Shown here: positions 22,841 through 33,839 of the stretch, piece by piece
Layout of the letters: every line of letters starts with the position of its first letter
How positions within the stretch are numbered: the first letter of the stretch is position 1
From: Epiperipatus broadwayi
Taxonomy: Eukaryota > Onychophora > Udeonychophora > Euonychophora > Peripatidae
Direction: 5' to 3'
Length of the DNA stretch: 64,000 bases
Assembly (NCBI GenBank): GCA_028023455.1
Contig: JAQFVV010000055.1
Location: forward strand, 7,410,030 to 7,474,029
Notes under the pieces: model-generated
Databases searched by the model: none
The model's input: the letters and a program-made list of their open reading frames with translations, nothing else
What the model was told of the DNA's origin: nothing
Program-made: the position numbers and the translations under genes

Positions 22841-25539
22841 TGTAACAGTCAGAATCGTCTATCTCGCTAACACACTGCAGAATTCAAACCCCAGACATGA
22901 AACTGAACATTCTAGGAGGGGTTGCCTTCTAGATATACTAAGTTCGAATCTAAAGCCCAAATTTCACAGCGCCATCTACGTGACAATGCATCTGATGCCA
23001 CTACTAGTATGACCTTTGACCGGTGCCTGGTGGTCAGGGAGAAACAAAAGACTCTATACTAAAAGAAGTTTGGGTGGCTAATTAACGTCTATGGATTTAC
23101 AAAAGAAATGCAGAAAATATATATATATAGACCGAGACAGTGATAGGAATCAAATAAAATAAGAGATCAAATTTAGTTTTAAATAATTTCACAAAATTTA
23201 TTCATATAAATTATATATATAATGCCACTGTCTGCTTATATGAGACAGGGACGCGTATTAAATAATTGTTGGCATTATATTCCCACAACTGACAAAAAGG
23301 CTTTAAAACAAAGTGATATATTCTATTCCTCGGGCTAATAGCATTACGATAATGTGCTTGATGAGATAGGAACATGTGCGAGGTGCTTTGAGTAATTATA
23401 CAAGTTTAAGAAAATATTTGAAAATTAAGTGTTCTAAAATATTTATTGATTTCGAGAATAGCACGGACTAAAGCTTACTAAGCAACAAAGTGGGAATGTG
23501 ATCAAAGCATTTATTTGAGAATAATAATAATAGAGTTGCATTGGGAGGTCAGTATTGCTGATAATGAATTTATTAAAGTTGGAGGGTGTGACACGTTTAA
23601 GTCATGGATGCTTTGTAAAATAAATATAAAAATAAAACAATATTGAATATCCGGAATGATTACGGAGGGCATATCACCGCTAACCCGTAGGAAAGTATTT
23701 TATGAACAGCCGAAACTTAGCGACTGGGTGACGATTGCATTTAATTCCCAGGTGTGTCATTTGGGGACACACTCTGCCTGGAAACTGCAAAAAGCAGACT
23801 TTGGCCATGTAAAGAATCCTTGGAAAATTAAAACAAAGCGGTCTCAACAACCAATTCATTTACCAGCAATACGAGACGAGTGTATACAAAACATACTGAA
23901 TGGGTTTTACTTGGATTAAGAGAAATGCCCAATCAAATTCCCAGAAATTCATTTAAAAGGGTCCGCACATTCTCGACGTCAATGATGAACTTTGTAATTA
24001 AAGTAGAACATGGTAATTAAAATAGGAAAATGCATGCTTGCAGGTTTGAAAAGTAAGTATAGATTTATATACGCAATCATGCATTAGGGGACACATTTAA
24101 TCATTGACCTCACACATACTCTCATATTAGATTAAAATCAATAACATGTAGATTTTAAACTATGTGATTATATTATATATTAAAGAAAAGAATCGCCCTC
24201 GAACGAGTGATTTGCAAGATAATAAAATTGGAAAATTATAAATTTAAAATATGCCTTAATAGCGGCATCTTACTTTCAATAAAGGGAATAGTTCACTCGG
24301 TCAAAGACGATTCTGACACATTATCATAATAAAATAAAAGAAAGCTTTATAAATAGAAAATATTAACCCAAGGATAGAGCAAAACTGTTGATTATATTTG
24401 AACACTTTAAAGAAGTACATAATAAAGTTATGTGAAATTTCAGAAAACAATTTAGAATAGCTATAGCATGTTAGTTAGGAATCACAAGAGCTCTTGGGTT
24501 AATTTAGGTTACCTCTGGAGATGCATTTGCAGGTAGATGTTCGGCAGGTTTTATAATTCAGCAGCAAAATCTGGAATGTTCATATTTTTGCAGCAGCAGC
24601 AGTTCCGGGGTTCCTTATGTGATAGCTTCCGATGGTCTGGAGCAGCGGCTGGCTATTCCGAGGGGACATAGCCATCTTAACACCTCTACTCTGTCATGTC
24701 AAGGTTAGCAAATTATTAGAATAGAACTCAGAATGATTTCTCTTAGAAACATTAGAAAAAAGAGAACAAAAGAAAACCCTTCTTTTATAGTAGACTTTAA
24801 CAATAGAACTGCCCTGGAGCATTACAAAAATATATCGGACTTATCAGCTGTAATTAAATCTATCCGAATGTCTAAAGGAATTCAACATTAATTAATTTCT
24901 TTTGTTAATTTCCCTGTCGACATTCGAATTACAAACTAGATTTAATTAAAAATTACTTTTATTAATTAAAGAAAACCTTAAGTGGACATCTGCTGTTTTT
25001 AGATAAACTTATATAATATTAACTAATTAAACTATTGTCCCTCATTTATTTTAAAGAAATATTTGGAATGACTTTTATTAAATTAAACAAAAATTATTTT
25101 ACTTTTAACTTGCAATATTTGAATCTATTTACTAAACGAATATTTACTAAATGAATTTTATTTTAAATCAAAATATATTACGACGGTAATATATTTGTAA
25201 ATAGATTCAAACAAAATAACTTTAACAATTTATAATTTTGATATGTTTTAAAATGCATATCATAGTGTGTGCACAATTACGACTTATATAACCTACTTTT
25301 TAATAAATCAAAATTATGTGAACATATACATAATCTATAATCTTTTATTTATTTGGGAATAACTTATATATATATATAATACGAGCATTGTACTCGTGAT
25401 TTAAAATTAGGCGGGATTTTCGGTATATAAGCGTATTGCAGACACACTACGATAGATTGGGGTTCAAACTAAGGTATATGGTAGGAAATATGTGAGAAAA
25501 GATGAAATGAAGATCTGCAAAGCAGACCTTACTGTTTCA
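22841..25539 (-). repeat. Right LTR (5' LTR in element orientation)
   Basis: Same ends and sequence as 17745-20430. The 87-codon frame at 23656-23919 within it is interrupted in the other LTR copy, so it is not a conserved gene. Confidence 0.9.
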
Positions 25540-25665
25540 ATATAGAGCTCTCAAATAAGCTCTTAACAAGCTTTACAAAATATTCCAACCCCAGACCAGT
25601 TTCTGCTACGGGCTTCCTCAGTGAGGTTCTAGGATATTCAAGCATGTGACATATATATATTAAAA
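25540..25665 (-). repeat. E retroposon (M variant), right part
   Basis: Continues the target sequence of the LTR element: 'atatagagctctcaaataa' matches the undisrupted relative at about 17681-17703. Contains a hammerhead on the minus strand and ends 'catgtgacatatatat', which resembles other M/E tails. Confidence 0.7.
25579..25638 (-). ncRNA. Hammerhead ribozyme, E variant (core intact)
   Basis: Minus strand: outer stem I AATATCC/GGAATATT (one bulge), inner stem I AACCTCA/TGGGGTT (one G-U pair), core CTGAGGA (position 7 is free to vary), weak stem II GC/GC around a CCGTA loop, GAA, stem III AC-TG-GT, C17. Stem I bases differ from family M but pair equally well, a sign of covariation. Confidence 0.75.
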
Positions 25666-26415
25666 GATCTTTAAAACTTTCACTTCATTACCATCAAGCA
25701 CAAATTATGTTTTCAGAAAATATGATGGAGTAGAGATTTTGAGTATATCTTAAAAAGGTACTGAAATAGAGATGAAGTTGCATTATGCCATGTGTTTATA
25801 TATAATTAATAAGCAGGTATATTAATTCTTTAAACATATTTAAAGTTTATATCTGGGTTGGATACATTGTCTAATTTATGATAAAAAATGAACAAATCAC
25901 CGGTCATGTGCTTTTGCAATTTTACTAAAAGCACATGACCAGAAGTTTGTTCCTTCTTTATAATATCACATACATAGACTATGCTATATAATTAATAGTA
26001 TATTTATTAGAGTAAATTCAAAATTTACTATGGCAGGTGGTTAAAAATGAGATTCTTTCTCCTGCTACAGAATGAATAATTTTGTACAATTCATTTAATA
26101 ATAATTTATAATTCAGGCAACAATAGATTAAAGTCTTGATTTCAGGAGGATGAGCAAAGGTTGTCTTATATACAGATAAGCTCTGAGTATAAGGGTCCAC
26201 TATGCTTTTCAAACCAATGCTCATTTGTGAGTGCTTGAAAATTTGTAAAAATGGAATGCCCACAAGTTTGTTCCTTTTTTATAATATTACATACATAGTC
26301 TGCATTATATAAATAATCTCTAATAAATAGTTAGGAATAAATGATAACGTATTTATTTGAAGAAGCCATGAGTGCAAATAATTTGACTCTTGTAAATTAA
26401 AAGGTAGCAATATAC
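25666..26415. other. AT-rich sequence with a dispersed direct repeat
   Basis: Two related segments, about 25945-26012 and 26258-26322, share 'agtttgttcctt', 'ttataatat.acatacatag' and a run of AT. A short palindrome 'gtcatgtgctttt/aaaagcacatgac' lies at 25902-25940. The 81-codon frame at 26018-26263 (minus) is not recognisable. Confidence 0.5.
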
Positions 26416-26426
26416 AATATTAAAAA

Positions 26427-26560
26427 ATGGCAAAACTCTCCATACAGTAGCACCACTCAGTGCAAGCCAGAGTAATGCCAAAAGGCTTGTGCATAAAATT
26501 GCTATGTAGTGCCTACTCATCCAACACCCCCAGATTAGTTTTCTAGCTGTTTAGTGGTTT
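26427..26560 (+). repeat. M-family retroposon, short form with target duplication
   Basis: Flanked by AATATTAAAAA at 26416-26426 and 26561-26571. Left arm 'ggcaaaactctccatacagt' to 'cccccagattag', then directly the tail 'tgtttagtggttt'. Internal body deleted. Confidence 0.85.
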
Positions 26561-26571
26561 AATATTAAAAA

Positions 26572-27018
26572 CCCATAATGAAGTGAAATATTATATATGT
26601 TTGTTGAAGGTAAAGTTTCTCTAAGATTTTAATGCACAAACAATGTTAAAATCTCCCAGAAACCCTTTTATTTAACTCATTTTGTTTGATTGACAGTTAG
26701 ACATACATGTTCCTTTGAGATTTTAGCACTATTTTTGTATCAGTTGGAGAACTCTTCCTCTTTAATAAATTTATATTTATTAATAATACCATTATTGTAA
26801 CAGAATCATTTATGTCATATCTTGAAATTGAGACATTCCTTTCTCCCTCTCATGAATTCATGATAGAATTAAACTAAGATTGGTATGAGGTCCCAATGTT
26901 TTTTATTAACAGTAGGAAAGTTACTAATACAATATTGATTTTATTTAAGATAAGCAGTTTATATGTTAATATAATTTATGTATACATTACAAAGCAGCCC
27001 ACAAGTTCTATCATGCAT
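26572..27018. other. AT-rich sequence, no gene seen
   Basis: Nothing recognised. Confidence 0.5.
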
Positions 27019-27399
27019 CCCTAAAAATAAGACCTAACCAGAAAATAAGCCCTAGCATGATTTTTCAGGATGCTCATAATTTTAAGCCTTACCCCAAATA
27101 TAAGCCCTAGTTAAGGTCATCAGCCAGATAGATGGCGTTTGTTTCCCTGTTGAAACACATGATAAATTTATTGAATTATAAAGTAATGAATGCATAAATA
27201 AACAATATTATTGTCATTAATGCTTTACATCAATGGTAATATAAATTATATGCTACTTATGCATTTACCATTAACCATTTTCGGCAAATGTAATTCTCCT
27301 TGTTTGTGAATGATTTTACAAATTTTTAAAAATTTATCTACTGTAAGCCAGTATATCAGATAGTTTACAATTTCATTTATCTATTTTTAGGTATATTTT

Positions 27400-27590
27400 T
27401 TATAATCCTTCTTTCATATACACTTTAATGCAAAAAAAATTTCTTAAAAAACTTATTTATTTTCCTTACAGTTTCGACTGTTCAGCAGTCTTCATCAGAG
27501 CTTTATCTAACTGTAAGGAAAATAATGTTTTTTAAAAAAAATTATTTGCATTGAAGTGTATATGAAAGGAGTATTATAAGCAATATATAC
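27400..27590. repeat. Foldback repeat, ~60 bp arms
   Basis: Arms about 27408-27472 and 27510-27575 are reverse complements ('ttcatatacactttaatgca' against 'tgcattgaagtgtatatga'; 'ttttccttacagtt' against 'aactgtaaggaaaa'). The 37 bp loop carries a hammerhead-like core on the minus strand. Confidence 0.85.
27464..27518 (-). ncRNA. Hammerhead-like ribozyme (type III layout)
   Basis: Minus strand order: CCTTACAGT (stem III, 9 bp with ACTGTAAGG), T17, a very short stem I (AG/CT with a 6-nt loop), CTGATGA, an unpaired A, stem II GACTG-CTGAA-CAGTC, GAA, ACTGTAAGG. All core bases fit. The 2 bp stem I is short for a natural ribozyme, so activity is uncertain. Confidence 0.55.
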
Positions 27591-28393
27591 ATATGAATAT
27601 ATGAAGATATGCAAAGAAAGTAAAAAAGAAGAATAAGAGAATATACTTCTATTCTTAGGTACTTATTTTATTTATATTTAGTACATAAATTTAGAATGCT
27701 TGATTTAATTTTCGAGTTTCTTCATGGTGGCTTTCAACTATTCAAGATAAAAGAAAAATCAGTTTGATTTCTTAAACATTTTTTCCCCTAAAAAACTTTA
27801 AATAACAGAAGTGATTTTAATAATCAAATTTAACTTAAGTTAAATCATCAATTTTTCTCCTAAAGAAAAGTTTTTAAAAAGAATACCAAAGCATAGCTAT
27901 TATGAGTAATTTGGAAGGTGTTTACAATGTATGCACTTAATAAATGGATGGATGTGGTTGTGTCACATATGAATCTTCATGAATGAAATACAGAAAAATT
28001 TTCTGAATTTTTGTGCTTGCGTTTTTTTTTTTGTTGTTTTTGTATGGACCAACTATTCTTAACTATAATCATTTTTGTTACTACTGCTGTCTCATAAGTC
28101 TTCAATTAACACTTAATGGTAAATTTAAACAGAAAAATATTTTGATCCCCACATAAGATGCGTGCAGAAAGGAAGAGCTATTCCAGCATGTATGAGAGAT
28201 GAATTATGGAGGGCTCCCAGGATAAGAATCATATAGTTTTTTGTAAAGAGAAGGACTTGAATAAACATACATTTTTGTACTTAAAATAAATGTAGATTTT
28301 TGTATATGACAAGTAAGACATCCCCTGAAAATAAGCTCTATAAGGTCTTTTGAAACAAAATTTAATATAAGACCTGGTCTTATTTTTGGGGAA

Positions 28394-29621
28394 ACACATT
28401 ATGTACTTAGTGGTAACCAATCCAGCTATTATTTGAACTCATTTACGGATGATTGATGCCTCCATTCTCTGCCATTTTACAGCTATTATGCTCTCCCTAC
28501 TTCTTGACATGTGAATTCCAATCCTATGGATGTAATTTGCTTCATGTTAATCTTCACAGTCGATTTTGACCAAGCTTCGTCAACCATCTGTAGTATTTTT
28601 CGCAACATTGGTAGCTGTCTTATTAGCTTTTAACCATCTTGTGAAGTCTTCAACAGTGTTTGGTGCAGCTCTTTGGATTCATTCGTGCACTCTAATTGTA
28701 TAATACAACATGCAGACAACATTGTCATTTCAGATTGTCTAATTCTACCTTTTGATTGTTGTGATATCTGAAGGACTGGCCATTTATTTTAAAACTTGTT
28801 ATTTTCTAGCAATATGCGGTAATTTCTGCAACGCATGCGCATTTCACTCCATCTCCCCCCCAAGCTGAAATATTAGCTACCTGTTCACTAGTTTTTTTGC
28901 AGTTATAAAAGAAATATGTAATACTCATTAATTCCTCATTCACGTTCTTATTACGAAAAGAAATATTTAATACTCGTAAAAAAAGACAAAAAACTATGGT
29001 TTAATCGTGAAAAATTTATTACTAATCCCATAAAATTTAATATTTATTAATCCCATAATCGTATTTTACTTTGCCTCATTTTAGGTAGATTATAAGTAAT
29101 CTCTGATAGTAGTAATAAATATAAACAAATGTATTTTTTTTCTTCAAATTATATTTTACGATAATACATTAATGACTAAATCTAAATTACATTCAGGTAG
29201 ATCTGAGTTCTTTAAATTACCTATTTAAGACATTTTCTCTAGAAGAGTCTTTTATCTTTTTTTAGTAATTTTGAAGACATAAAAGTAACAACATTACTGC
29301 ATAATAACTGTTTAAAATCCAACATTTTTAATTATTTAGCGATTAAATGAATTTCCTAATAAACTTTTTTTTTTCATATCAGAAAAGTAATTAAATGAAG
29401 TTAAATTATGGGATAATTATTTAAAATTAAAATCTACTCGTTTTGATTTAAATATTATAATTATTACAAAAGCAAATATTAATGTAAACACGCCTACGAT
29501 GTGACTGATATAAAACAAATTATACGTTTAATTTATTAAAAACAAGTTTTGTTATTCTGAAAAGTCTTTTTGGTAAATTGATCAAGATATTTTATTTAGC
29601 AAATGAATTTTTTTTTTTCAA
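28394..29621. other. AT-rich sequence, no gene called
   Basis: A slightly GC-richer block lies at 28430-28870. Its minus strand shows short broken frames but nothing I can assign safely. The rest is low-complexity AT. Confidence 0.4.
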
Positions 29622-29705
29622 GTGTCATAGCATCGGCAGGGACGCGAACCCGCAACCCGGGCAACTGCTTGTAAGGCAGTCGCGCTGACCTCTCGACCAC
29701 CAATA
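29622..29705 (-). repeat. tRNA-derived SINE (family T), best copy
   Basis: On the minus strand a complete tRNA cloverleaf can be drawn: D arm TGGTCGAGAGGTCAG, anticodon stem ACTGC/GCAGT around loop CTTACAA (anticodon TAC), T arm GCGGGTTCGCGTCCCTGC with B box. It is followed by 'cgatgctatgacacttg' and an A tail (T run 29608-29618) instead of ending after the discriminator base. The tail and three other dispersed copies (6211, 38436, 50147) show it is a SINE with almost no body and not a functional tRNA gene. Confidence 0.85.
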
Positions 29706-29839
29706 TTTTTTTTAGTCAGTTATTAACTAAAATCATAGAAGAACTGTTACATAGATAATGGACTAACCTCAACCTTACTGAGATTTATTGACGGGTTAGT
29801 CAGACATATACAGTAATTACACAAATAACATTAATATCA
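29706..29839. other. AT-rich spacer
   Basis: No feature seen between the SINE and the LINE 3' end. Confidence 0.4.
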
Positions 29840-30635
29840 TAATCACCACCGATTTCAACCATTATTGATTAACTACATACAGGATGGCGGTCTTCCCAAG
29901 TTTAATCCAGTTTCTCCGATTTCCAGAGCTTCTTTTCCCCGTCACATCAACAAACGTCTTTATTTCATCCAATCATCTCACACTGATCTCTTTCTAAATC
30001 TTTTACAATCTCTTGGAATCCAGTTTAAGATTTCATCTGTTCCCATTATCATTTCTTTTAGCAATGTGTCCAGCCCAGATCCACTTTAGTTTCTTAATTC
30101 TTCTCTCACTCATGCATTTTGTTTTTGATTCCTTATTGCTAGTCCTAGCATACATCTTTCCATACTTCACTGAGTGGTCTGAAGTCTTCATAATTTCTCT
30201 TTTGTTAAAAGTCCATCTCATATCCATAAGTAAGAACTGGTAAAATATTTATTTAAAAATCTTCCTTTTCAAACACAAAGACGTATATTATGTTGTATTA
30301 ATGATCAAAAATTAACGACATATATTATGTTATTTCTACCAAAACCATTATATCCAAGTTTAATTCTATGATTAGTTTCATCCACTATGTTTCAATCTGT
30401 ATTAATAATTTGACCAAGGTATTTGTAGTTGATTAATTTCTTTTAAGTCATCATTATCAATCTTTATTTTTTCTTTTGAGAAATTCCTTTAAGCATTTCT
30501 TTATTCTTTTTATCATTAATCATTAATTCTATTTTTTTGCTTTCATCTCATAACTCTTGCACTATTTCTTGAAGCTCTGAAGCATTATTTGCAAAAACAA
30601 TTACATTATCTACAAAATCTAAATGATTTGATTAA

Positions 30636-30822
30636 ACAAGGCAAAACTCTCCATACAGTAGTGCCACCCTGTGACAACCAGAGTAATCAATGGATGCCAG
30701 AAGGCTTGTGCATAAAATCCTTGTGTAGTGCCTACTCATCCAATATCCCCAGACTGGTTTGTGGCTTGTGCTGTGTTTAATAACAATTATGTGCTAGTAT
30801 AAGAGATGATGATCATGTGATG
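30636..30822 (+). repeat. M-family retroposon inserted in LINE
   Basis: Left arm 'ggcaaaactctccatacagt' to 'ccccagactggttt', short remnant of the ribozyme region, then the tail 'tgtgctagtataagagatga' and 'gatcatgtgatg'. Flanks share TGATTTG, a weak possible target duplication. Confidence 0.75.
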
Positions 30823-31394
30823 ATTTGGATAATCTCACTTTACTTTTAATCCCTTATCTTTCCAATTTTTTACTTCTCTTAAAACTGCTGTAAAAATTTT
30901 TGGAGATAAGAAGGCATCCTGTCGGACAATTTTCTCACTGTTAATCTTCTTAGTATAACTATGTAATTGAATTATGGCTGTTGCATTTCAGAATATGATA
31001 ATATTCTGGACCTATATCTTATGGTCCAATACTTTAATCATTGAAGAAATGATTATAAAATCAACTGTCTTTTCATAATTCATAAATACAAAACATAATA
31101 GCAATTCATATTCATTGGCTCTTTTTATAATATCTCTCAATACCTGGATATGATCCATTATACTAAAATCACTTTTAAATACAGTTTGGTCTTTTGTTTT
31201 GTTAAAATCCAAAACTCACTATAGATAAGTTGCAATCATCTTTTTAAAATTTTGTATAAAACTGATAAAAGACTGATAGGTCTGTATTTTCTTAATCACC
31301 TTTTTTAAATATCAAAATAACTACTACATTTTCTCAATCCTCTTCTAACATTTAGACATTTGATATATAACTTTGTCAAAATATTTGAAATATT

Positions 31395-31590
31395 GGCATT
31401 CTTCATATTCATATACCTGGAGTTTAATTGCAAATATAGGGGTTTAAACTCAGTCTTTCAAGCACCCTTCAACTATCCACACTACCTCATACCACTGATA
31501 TGCATGACCAAATACATGTAGAAAAGATTATGTATGTGGGCATGTGTATCAGTGGTATGAGATAGTATGGATAGTTGAAGGGTAACTTTG
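31395..31590. repeat. D-family head, inverted pair, inserted in LINE reverse transcriptase
   Basis: Left half is minus ('tatacctggagtttaatt', 'aaactcagtctttcaagc', 'tatccacactacctcata'), right half plus ('gtgtatcagtggtatgagat', 'agtatggatagttgaagg'). The two halves are reverse complements about a centre near 31530. The hammerhead is not included. Confidence 0.75.
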
Positions 31591-32990
31591 TCGACAATAT
31601 TTTTCTATTTCTTTATCTGCTTCTTTTAAGATATGATTATAATTCTATTATCTGCATTTTTTCCCACTTCATTGATTTATTCTTCTCACTTTTTCCTTTA
31701 AAATACTGGATAATTTAGAAAATGTAGAAATTGTAGAGGATACTTTACTTTTTGTTCCTTATTTCTATATTAATCTTTATAGAACTCTTTGGTACATTTC
31801 ATAATGGTATCTCTCTTATTAATAATAGTTTCATCATTTTGTCTTATTGCAGAAATAAATTTATTACTTCTTCCAAGATGTTGCTTTACACTTTTGAGAG
31901 TTTTATTCTCTTCAATAGCTTTTCCTGCTAATTCACAATTATATTTTCTTATATCATTATTAACTCTTTTTCATACCATTTGCAAAACTAAATATTCAAT
32001 CCTTCTTAGTGGATCATTTTCATATATTTTCACTTTCATTCTTTTCTTCATACATTGTCTTGTCTTAGTAGAAAATTTTCTGGTGAATAACTGCTTTATC
32101 TTTGTTGCAGTTCTTAATATTGTATCAATTATTTTTTTATTGATTTCATTAAAAACCTAAACTATCTTCAAAATCTTTTAATCTTTTAAAATGATTTGCA
32201 AGTTCTAGTTTAAATTCTTTGGAATAGTTCTGATGGTTAGGAATGTCATCTGCGAGTACTGTATTTCTTAATAATTTTTCTCTCTCTAGTTTTGCACTAA
32301 CACTTATCTTACATCTCCAATAATCAATGATCTCTTCCTGTGTTGAATTTATTAAGAATATTACAATCCTGAAATACATATTTTCTGTTAGACAAAATAT
32401 AATCCAATTCTTCTATGTTTCCATTTTAATGTTTCCATGTCCATTTCTATTTGGCATTTTTCTCAAACAAAGGATTCATAATATACAGTTTTTCATTTTC
32501 TGAAAACATCATCAATATGCATTATTTCTCTTTTCTATCATCATAATCAAATTTTCTCACATCACTGTCATCTTTCAATCATTTAAGAATTCTAGCATGA
32601 TAATTTTAAAATGTTTTTTGATCTGATTAAAAGTCTTTTGTACATCCATATAAAAATACTCCACTTCTTTATCAGAATAGAACTTGTTGGAGTATAAATT
32701 TGAATTATCTACATTTGGCATCTTCAATTAAGTTGAATAATCAATCTTGCCACTTTCTGATACACCATTAATCTCCAAAATGCTTACCTTTCACTCTTTT
32801 TATTTATAATGAATCCAACTCCACTCAGTGCTTCCAATATTTGTGCCTTTGTAGTAGAATATATGTCCACTTTTTAAATCAATTGTCTCTTCACTTTTTC
32901 TTTTAAGTTTACAAAATTTTTTATTCCAATTCATGCAATCTTCCTTCATTCAAAAGTGATCTGCAATTGTAAGTACTTAAATAAAAAGTC

Positions 32991-33828
32991 TTTATCAAAT
33001 GATAGCTTGGGTCAGCAATCAAAGGATTCTTGGTACCCTTCACCTTCGGCCACTCCCCCACTACCCCGCTGTCTTGAAATTTATAATCTCTTGACAATAA
33101 AGATCCATAATGTAGTTTTGTCCGTGGTTCAATTAATATTAAGATTTATTATGATTTTAAAAATTACAATAATAATATTACAATTGTACAATATTTTTTT
33201 TATAATTAAAAATTCATTTTAACTTTTATTACAGAGATTTATAAACGTATTTGTTTGAAACATAAAATAAATTTAAAGGGGTATTACTTAGACATAATAC
33301 ATTTCAACCAGTATTAAATTTCTCATTCATGAGGTAGTAGAATTAAATTAAACTGGTATAATTTACAATAATTTTTAATTATAAATTTATTAAACGCACA
33401 TTGATTACGTAAGTAATATTTACTGAGGCTATAACCTCGATAATATGCGTATAAAATGCGATAGTAGGGACCTCTACAGGTGTTTTAACCACAAGCTTAC
33501 GCTATGGAAGAAATAAAGGCATAAACATTCTAAGCCCTATTGATGTGATAATATGTTGGACTATTTCCATCATCTATCATTAAATGTTAAGTATAAAAAA
33601 TGTAAATTTTATTTAAATTTTTTAAATACAAACAGCTTATTATTCAATTTTTCTTTTCTGAGCCAATGTAATATCTGGTAATTAATGAATATATTCACAG
33701 AAAAGCTAGTTTTTAATATTTGGCTTTATTACTGCTTAGAGTGCTTTCAATATATTTACTATATTATATTCATTGCATATAGTGGTGTGATTAACTTGTT
33801 GGTAATAATACACAAATAGACAACACAG
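32991..33828. other. AT-rich sequence, no gene seen
   Basis: The 88-codon plus frame at 32956-33222 has no recognisable domain. Nothing else supported. Confidence 0.45.
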
Positions 33829-33839
33829 ATTGATAATTA

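Larger units (their letters stand above)
17745..25539 (-). mobile_element. LTR retrotransposon, 7.8 kb, non-autonomous, minus orientation
   Basis: Two near-identical ~2.69 kb direct repeats flank 2.4 kb of internal DNA. LTR ends are TGTAACAG...CTGTTTCA. The flanks carry a 4 bp ATAT on each side (17741-17744 and 25540-25543), consistent with a target duplication. Minus orientation is supported by a polypurine tract beside the left LTR, tRNA-Lys-like primer sites on the right side, and the only sizeable ORF. Reverse transcriptase, protease and integrase are absent, so mobility would need proteins from another element. The few LTR differences point to recent insertion. Clade is uncertain; a Lys primer and 4 bp duplication suit Gypsy-type elements. 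Confidence 0.85.
27019..28393. mobile_element. DNA-transposon-like repeat with AAAATAAG termini
   Basis: Left end 'ccctaaaaataagaccta', with further 'aaaataagccctag' units. The right end on the opposite strand reads TTTCCCCAAAAATAAGACC with 'aaaataagctctat' nearby, so the termini are imperfect inverted repeats rich in AAAATAAG. This style resembles non-autonomous hAT-type elements of many animals, but I see no transposase and cannot fix the 8 bp target duplication. It contains an unrelated foldback at 27400-27590. Confidence 0.5.
29840..32990 (-). pseudogene. RTE-type LINE, decayed, 5'-truncated
   Basis: Broken frames on the minus strand line up in LINE order. About 32990-32400: fragments of an apurinic-type endonuclease. 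32379-32149: linker (EKLLRNTVLADDIPNHQNYSK). About 31320-31012: reverse transcriptase with 'RPISLLSVLYKI'-like and 'MDHIQVLRDIIKRANEYEL' regions and a degraded catalytic motif YEKTVDF (family YEKAFD). 30227-29880: C-terminal end with RRIKKLKWIWAGHIAKR, as in RTE elements, then a 'GRPKVRW'-like stretch. Many frameshifts and stops make it non-functional. D-family (31395-31590) and M-family (30636-30822) retroposons are inserted within it. Confidence 0.8.

Noticed and set aside
28430-28620. Possible pogo/Tigger-type transposase remnant on the minus strand
   Set aside because: One short stretch looks faintly similar ('MVDEAWSKST') but the frame is broken and no DDE or DNA-binding motif is visible.
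29622-29705. Functional tRNA-Val(UAC) gene
   Set aside because: The cloverleaf is good, but the acceptor stem is imperfect, the 3' end continues into 'tatgacac' plus an A tail, and three other degraded copies exist, so it is a SINE.
32956-33222. 88-codon plus frame
   Set aside because: Starts antisense to the LINE endonuclease region and then enters AT-rich sequence; no family recognised.
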